From: Acidobacteriota bacterium
Lineage (GTDB): Bacteria > Acidobacteriota > Terriglobia > UBA7540
Direction of reading: 5' to 3'
Assembly (NCBI GenBank): GCA_021827245.1
Contig: JAKAWN010000230.1
Span: 1-10,505, forward strand
DNA: 10,505 nt
Part shown: positions 7,311-10,505 of the stretch, piece after piece
Layout: every line of letters begins with the position of its first letter
How positions within the stretch are numbered: position 1 is the first letter of the stretch
Notes under the pieces: generated by a model
Seen by the model: only the letters and a program-made list of their open reading frames with translations
Told to the model about the DNA's origin: nothing
Databases searched by the model: none
Position numbers and translations under genes: made by a program

Positions 7311-9044
7311 ATGGAAAATCGCGAAATCGCAGCCATTTTTGAAGAAATTTCAAACTTGATGAAGATTATCCAGGAGGACCCCAAATGGTCTTTCAAAGCC
7401 GCAGCTTACGATCGCGCACGCCGCTCAATCGAGGGCTTCCACGAACGCGCTGAAGCTCTGGCGCGGGATCCCAAACGCAAACTGACGGAAATCCCTGGTG
7501 TCGGCGAGGACTTGGCGGCCAAAATCAAGGAAATGGTGGAAACCGGCAGATGCCAGTATCACCAGGACCTGCTTAAGAAAGTTCCGCGAAGCCTATTGCA
7601 GCTTCTTGAATTGCAGGGAGTGGGCCCGCAGAAAGTCCGCCTGTTTCACAAGGAGCTGGGAGTCAACAGCGTCGAGGATCTCGAAAAAGCCGTCAAAGCG
7701 GGACGCCTTCACGGGCTGCCCGGCATGAGCTCCAAGACGGAAGAAAACATTCTGAAAGCGATCGAGACGTTCCAGCAGTCTGCCGGACGATACCGTCTGG
7801 ATACCGCATACGAAACCGCTGAAAAGTTGATCGAATATCTGAAAGAACGTACCGAAGTTGAACAGGTGACGCCCGCCGGCTCGCTTCGGCGTGGGCGTGA
7901 GACTGTGGGCGATCTCGACCTCCTTGTCACCGGACAAGACCATGCGAAGATCGCGGACCATTTCACGAAATATCCAGGAGTCGATCAGATTCTCGGCAAG
8001 GGCGAAGATAAAGTCAGCGTCACACTGAAGAATGGCATGCAGGTTGACATCCGCCTGCTTGAGCGTGAACAGTACGGAGCCGCGCTGATGTACTTTACCG
8101 GCTCCAAGGAGCACAACATCGCGTTACGAGAGCGCGCAAGGAAACACGGCTGGAAACTCAGCGAGTACGGACTTTTTGAGGGTGACAAAGTTCTGGCAAG
8201 CCGGACTGAGGAAGAGGTCTACAAGAAATTCGGACTCGAGTGGATTCCGCCCGAGTTGCGTGAAAACCAAGGGGAGATCGAAGCGGCTGAAGAGAACAAA
8301 TTGCCGAAACTAGTCGAACTGGAGGACATCAAGGGCGATCTGCAAATGCACACCACAGCTTCCGACGGCAAGACGAGCGCAGAAGAGTTGGCTGTAGCCG
8401 CCAAGAATCTTGGCTACCAATACATCCTGATTACTGACCATTCAAAGGCCGTGACCATCGCCAACGGCCTGGATGAGAAACGTGCCGAGGAAAACATCAA
8501 GCGCATCCATGCCGCGCGCAAGAGGGTAAAAGGGATCGAGATCTGGGCAGGCGCGGAAGTGGACATCATGGGCGACGGCAGACTCGATTATCCCGATTCC
8601 CTGCTGAAGCAGTTCGACATCGTTCTCGTCAGCGTCCATTCGCGCATGAATATGCCGGCTGAAGAAATGACCCGGCGCCTGCTAAAGGCTCTCGAAAATC
8701 CTTACGTGAGAATCATGGGACACCCCACCGGTCGGCAAATCCTGCGGCGCGATCCGTTCCAGTTTGATATGGAAAAGATCTTTGCGGCCGCCAAGAAACA
8801 CGGCGTCATTCTGGAATTGAACGGCAACCCCGAGCGGCTCGATCTCTCTGACCGGCACGTCAAGCTCGCGAAGGAGCGCGGGATGAAGGTGATTATCTCT
8901 ACCGATGCCCACCATCCTGACCACCTTCAGCTGATGCGCTACGGTGTGATTACCGCGCGGCGCGGCTGGTTGGAAAAGAAAGACGTGCTCAACACTCTGC
9001 CAGCAAAAAAGTTCTTAGAAACCCTGCGGCCACTGCCCCAATAA
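7311..9044 (+). CDS. polX: DNA polymerase/3'-5' exonuclease PolX
   Basis: The 577-residue length is normal for bacterial PolX. It is a cytoplasmic family X polymerase thought to fill short gaps in base-excision repair. The N-terminal 8-kDa-like and fingers regions carry helix-hairpin-helix motifs ([14 protein letters not shown], about 59-73; [12 protein letters not shown], about 101-112). The palm has [19 protein letters not shown] (190-208) with metal-binding D201 and D203, the third Asp D246 in QVDIRLL, and the nucleotide-pocket segment [17 protein letters not shown]. From about 340 a PHP domain follows: [11 protein letters not shown] (343-353), TDHS (H377), GAEVD (E416), SVHSR (H443), GHPTGR (H471) and TDAHH (D532, H534). 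This metal-dependent phosphoesterase gives the 3'-5' exonuclease. Gln345 occupies the first histidine position of the canonical HxH; I recall this Q in other PolX proteins, so I do not treat it as a defect. The gene is intact, monocistronic and divergent from the kinase. No clear terminator follows. Confidence 0.97.
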   Translation: MENREIAAIFEEISNLMKIIQEDPKWSFKAAAYDRARRSIEGFHERAEALARDPKRKLTEIPGVGEDLAAKIKEMVETGRCQYHQDLLKKVPRSLLQLLELQGVGPQKVRLFHKELGVNSVEDLEKAVKAGRLHGLPGMSSKTEENILKAIETFQQSAGRYRLDTAYETAEKLIEYLKERTEVEQVTPAGSLRRGRETVGDLDLLVTGQDHAKIADHFTKYPGVDQILGKGEDKVSVTLKNGMQVDIRLLEREQYGAALMYFTGSKEHNIALRERARKHGWKLSEYGLFEGDKVLASRTEEEVYKKFGLEWIPPELRENQGEIEAAEENKLPKLVELEDIKGDLQMHTTASDGKTSAEELAVAAKNLGYQYILITDHSKAVTIANGLDEKRAEENIKRIHAARKRVKGIEIWAGAEVDIMGDGRLDYPDSLLKQFDIVLVSVHSRMNMPAEEMTRRLLKALENPYVRIMGHPTGRQILRRDPFQFDMEKIFAAAKKHGVILELNGNPERLDLSDRHVKLAKERGMKVIISTDAHHPDHLQLMRYGVITARRGWLEKKDVLNTLPAKKFLETLRPLPQ

Positions 9045-9357
9045 CCTACGTTATCATCAGTCGGTCTGATTTTTCCTACGCCAGAGCCCACAGGAACCCG
9101 GCAGTAGAAGTCAGGGACAAATCGGGCGCTTCCGCACGCTGTGGGAAGTCGTGTGATCGCTTCACCCAGTTTTAAGCTGTTGCAATTGTGTGGCTGGGAC
9201 AGTAAAGTACACATCTGCATTGTCCGGAGAATGAATCTTTGTGGTCAGATCGGAGCCGCTCCCATTATGGACATCTGCTCCGACAAAAACTCATTACCAG
9301 TCGAAAATAAAGCCACCCTCAGCGAGCTTGGGAATTGCGGGGGCCGAAGTATGATCG

Positions 9358-9384
9358 TTACCTCATTATTTGTCAACGAGGTAA
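9358..9384 (+). repeat. 7-bp inverted repeat just upstream of the GH35 gene remnant
   Basis: TTACCTC and GAGGTAA are perfect arms around a 13-nt AT-rich loop. The right arm ends 22 nt before ATG 9407, next to the ribosome-binding site. It could be a relic operator or a leader hairpin for the glycosidase gene. One short palindrome is weak evidence. Confidence 0.3.
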
Positions 9385-9394
9385 GAGAAGGGAG

Positions 9395-9401
9395 AAGGGA
9401 G
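9395..9401 (+). promoter_or_regulatory. Ribosome-binding site of the GH35 pseudogene
   Basis: AAGGGAG, within the purine-rich run AGAGAAGGGAGAAGGGAG, lies 5 nt before ATG 9407. It supports that start and the Tat signal peptide it creates, although the gene behind it is broken. Confidence 0.7.
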
Positions 9402-9743
9402 TTCTGATGAAACATCCGCGCCGCAAGTTTTTGCAGCTTGCTTTGAGCTCAGAAGTCGCAGCAGCCTTTTCGGAGTTCCGGCCGGGGCGACTCCTTGCCG
9501 CCGACGACAAGTTCGTGCAGCAGGGAGAGATAAAACCGAATCCTCCCCGCAGACGTAACTTGGCGTCGCCAGAAAGTGGCAGCCGCCCCTTATCATTGAC
9601 GCCAGCAAGCCTGCGGTGTCCCCGCAACCAGCTTCGTTCGTACCCCAATTCAACCGAGCACCGAGTGGTCGCAAGATTGCGCTCAACAACCGGTATCTTA
9701 CCCTCGATGGGAAGCCCTAGCTTCCCGTGATGGGACAGTTCCC

Positions 9744-9747
9744 CTAA
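9744..9747. repeat. Left CTAA target-site duplication of the MITE-like element
   Basis: CTAA directly abuts the left terminal repeat and matches the copy at 9868-9871. In the GH35 frame its last three bases form a TAA stop, so the target site probably already carried that stop. Confidence 0.65.
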
Positions 9748-9867
9748 CAGGTTGCTGAAAAACACACTAGAGGGGGTGTAGCGGCGGGTTCATCCCGCCA
9801 TAAGCCTATTGCTTTCAGCACGGGCTGGCGGCGTAAAGCCGCCGCTACAGCTTTTTTCAGCAACCTG
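9748..9867. mobile_element. 120-bp MITE-like palindromic element with 15-bp terminal inverted repeats
   Basis: The ends are perfect inverted repeats, CAGGTTGCTGAAAAA (9748-9762) and TTTTTCAGCAACCTG (9853-9867). Inside, TGTAGCGGCGG (9777-9787) pairs with CCGCCGCTACA (9839-9849). Two local hairpins also exist: GGCGGG-TTCAT-CCCGCC (9783-9799) and GGCGGC-GTAAA-GCCGCC (9827-9843). CTAA directly flanks both ends, as a 4-bp target duplication would. It has no coding capacity, so it would need a transposase in trans. IS5-group elements are known for YTAR 4-bp duplications, which CTAA fits; assigning this one to them is inference. It interrupts the GH35 gene. A REP/BIME-type element is an alternative, but the target duplication favours a MITE. 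Confidence 0.8.
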
Positions 9868-9871
9868 CTAA
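9868..9871. repeat. Right CTAA target-site duplication of the MITE-like element
   Basis: CTAA directly follows the right terminal repeat. Deleting 9748-9871 (element plus this copy, 124 bp) joins LPVMGQFP to ERWPEQFWEEELL through one TAA codon, in the correct register. Confidence 0.65.
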
Positions 9872-10505
9872 GAGCGGTGGCCAGAGCAGTTCTGGGAAGA
9901 GGAACTCCTCAAGGTGAAAACTGGGGGGATTCAAATTGTGGAGAGCTACGTTTTTTGGATCTATCAGGAAGAGGTCAAAGGGCAGTTTGACTGGTCGGGG
10001 CGGCGCGACCTTGGCCGATTTGTCCAACTCTGTGGCAAGCACCGGCTATACGTGTTCAAGCGCATCGGCCCCTGGTGCAGCGGAGAGGTTCGCAATGGGG
10101 GATTCCCAGACTGGCTTCTTCAATCATGCAAGGAACTGCGGAAAAATGATCCTTGTTAACTCGGTTACGTGCGTGCCTACTACGGCCAGATAGGCAAGCA
10201 ACTCTCCGGACTGTATTGGAACGACGGTGGACCTGTGATAGATATTCAGATTGAGAATGAGTACAGGCTGCACGGTCCCGAGGCGGGGGCAGCACACATT
10301 GAAGAGCTCAAGAAGATTGCAGAGGAGTCGGGAATCAAGGCGCCACTCTACACTACCTTTGGTTCGGTTTCTGCGCCGGGTGTGATTCTGGGGTTGTCCC
10401 CTGGGCTGAGACAAACAGTTAAGACACTGCCTGCCGTTCGCTGGAATTCGATTGTACTGCAAACGGCTTTTCCTGCAAGATGGTCCCCGGCTGGTGAAGC
10501 GGAGG

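Larger units (their letters stand above)
9045..9406. other. Gene-free spacer between polX and the GH35 pseudogene
   Basis: This stretch of about 360 bp holds no convincing gene. The longest open frame (starting near 9141 and ending at 9407) has no recognisable motif or ribosome-binding site. Two inverted repeats are visible: TCGGAGC (9250-9256) with GCTCCGA (9277-9283), loop 20 nt; and TTACCTC (9358-9364) with GAGGTAA (9378-9384), loop 13 nt. A short echo is also present, ACATCTGC followed within a few bases by TCCG, at about 9211 and 9271. No strong polX terminator is seen. Confidence 0.5.
9407..10505 (+). pseudogene. Decayed Tat-exported GH35 beta-galactosidase-like gene, continues past window edge
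   Basis: The start MKHPRRKFLQLALSS is a twin-arginine signal. Piecing frames together gives a family 35 glycoside hydrolase. NLASPE is in the first frame; WQPPLIIDASKPA to NNRYLTLDGKP and LPVMGQF is in the next; after the inserted element come RWPEQFWEEELLK, GGIQIVESYVFWIYQEE, FDWSGRRDL, RIGPWCSGEVRNGGFPDWLL and VRAYYGQIGKQL. GGPVIDIQIENEY contains the ENEY catalytic acid motif. The lesions are: loss of one A in the AAA at 9573-9575 (adding it gives ASPEKWQPPL); TAG at 9718-9720, where TGG (Trp) is expected after DGKP; TAA at 9745-9747; the element at 9748-9867; and TAA at 10157-10159 in NDP-C-stop-LGYVRAYY. After about 10355 the family match fades. An intact enzyme would cleave terminal beta-galactosides outside the cytoplasm. 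With this many lesions, sequence error cannot be the whole explanation. Confidence 0.9.

Noticed and set aside
8337..8369. Gln345 in place of the first PHP-domain histidine of PolX as a defect
   Set aside because: From memory, other PolX proteins also have GDLQ-H here, and all other metal ligands are present.
9141..9407. An 88-codon plus-strand frame ending at the GH35 start
   Set aside because: No recognisable motif, no ribosome-binding site and atypical composition; treated as non-coding spacer.
9366..9765. Minus-strand open frames of 107 and 130 codons over the GH35 remnant
   Set aside because: They lie opposite a clearly GH35-derived sequence and show no domain or start signal.
1..10505. 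tRNA, rRNA, CRISPR array, toxin-antitoxin or phage genes
   Set aside because: I read both strands for these and saw no cloverleaf, spaced repeat array or matching small gene pair.

Overview
The window looks like a piece of an Acidobacteriota-type genome. This is an inference from a giant secreted BNR/Asp-box repeat protein, a Tat-exported GH35-type glycosidase of the 'VMG-F...EEELLK' kind, an NtrC-type two-component pair, and a small palindromic element rich in GGCGG/CCGCC. No rRNA or other taxonomic marker is present, so the phylum call is moderate at best.

Layout. Positions 1-7103 are read leftwards (minus strand). In transcription order they hold a membrane sensor histidine kinase (7103-5502), an NtrC/sigma-54-type response regulator (5465-4089), a radical SAM/SPASM protein broken by two in-frame stop codons (4006-2981), a likely Rho-independent terminator (2942-2916), and a secreted BNR-repeat protein (2852 to beyond the left edge). 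Positions 7311-9044 are read rightwards and encode an apparently intact PolX (family X DNA polymerase with a PHP domain). After a gene-free gap of about 360 bp, 9407 to the right edge is a decayed GH35 beta-galactosidase-like gene with a Tat signal, one frameshift, three in-frame nonsense codons, and a 120-bp MITE-like element flanked by CTAA repeats.

How the parts fit. The kinase, regulator and radical SAM gene form one compact same-strand group (gaps of 36 and 82 bp). The simplest reading is a signal-responsive module whose effector, a peptide- or metabolite-modifying radical SAM enzyme, has been lost or is interrupted in this genome. The BNR protein has its own strong ribosome-binding site and lies beyond a terminator, so it is probably a separate unit. 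PolX is divergently oriented and is a housekeeping repair gene.

The most informative observations are two. First, the radical SAM frame stays family-like on both sides of a TAA and a TGA, the TGA falling inside the C-terminal cysteine cluster. Second, conceptually removing the MITE plus one CTAA copy rejoins the GH35 frame without gain or loss of a codon. I do not see a clear-cut novel defence or biosynthetic system.
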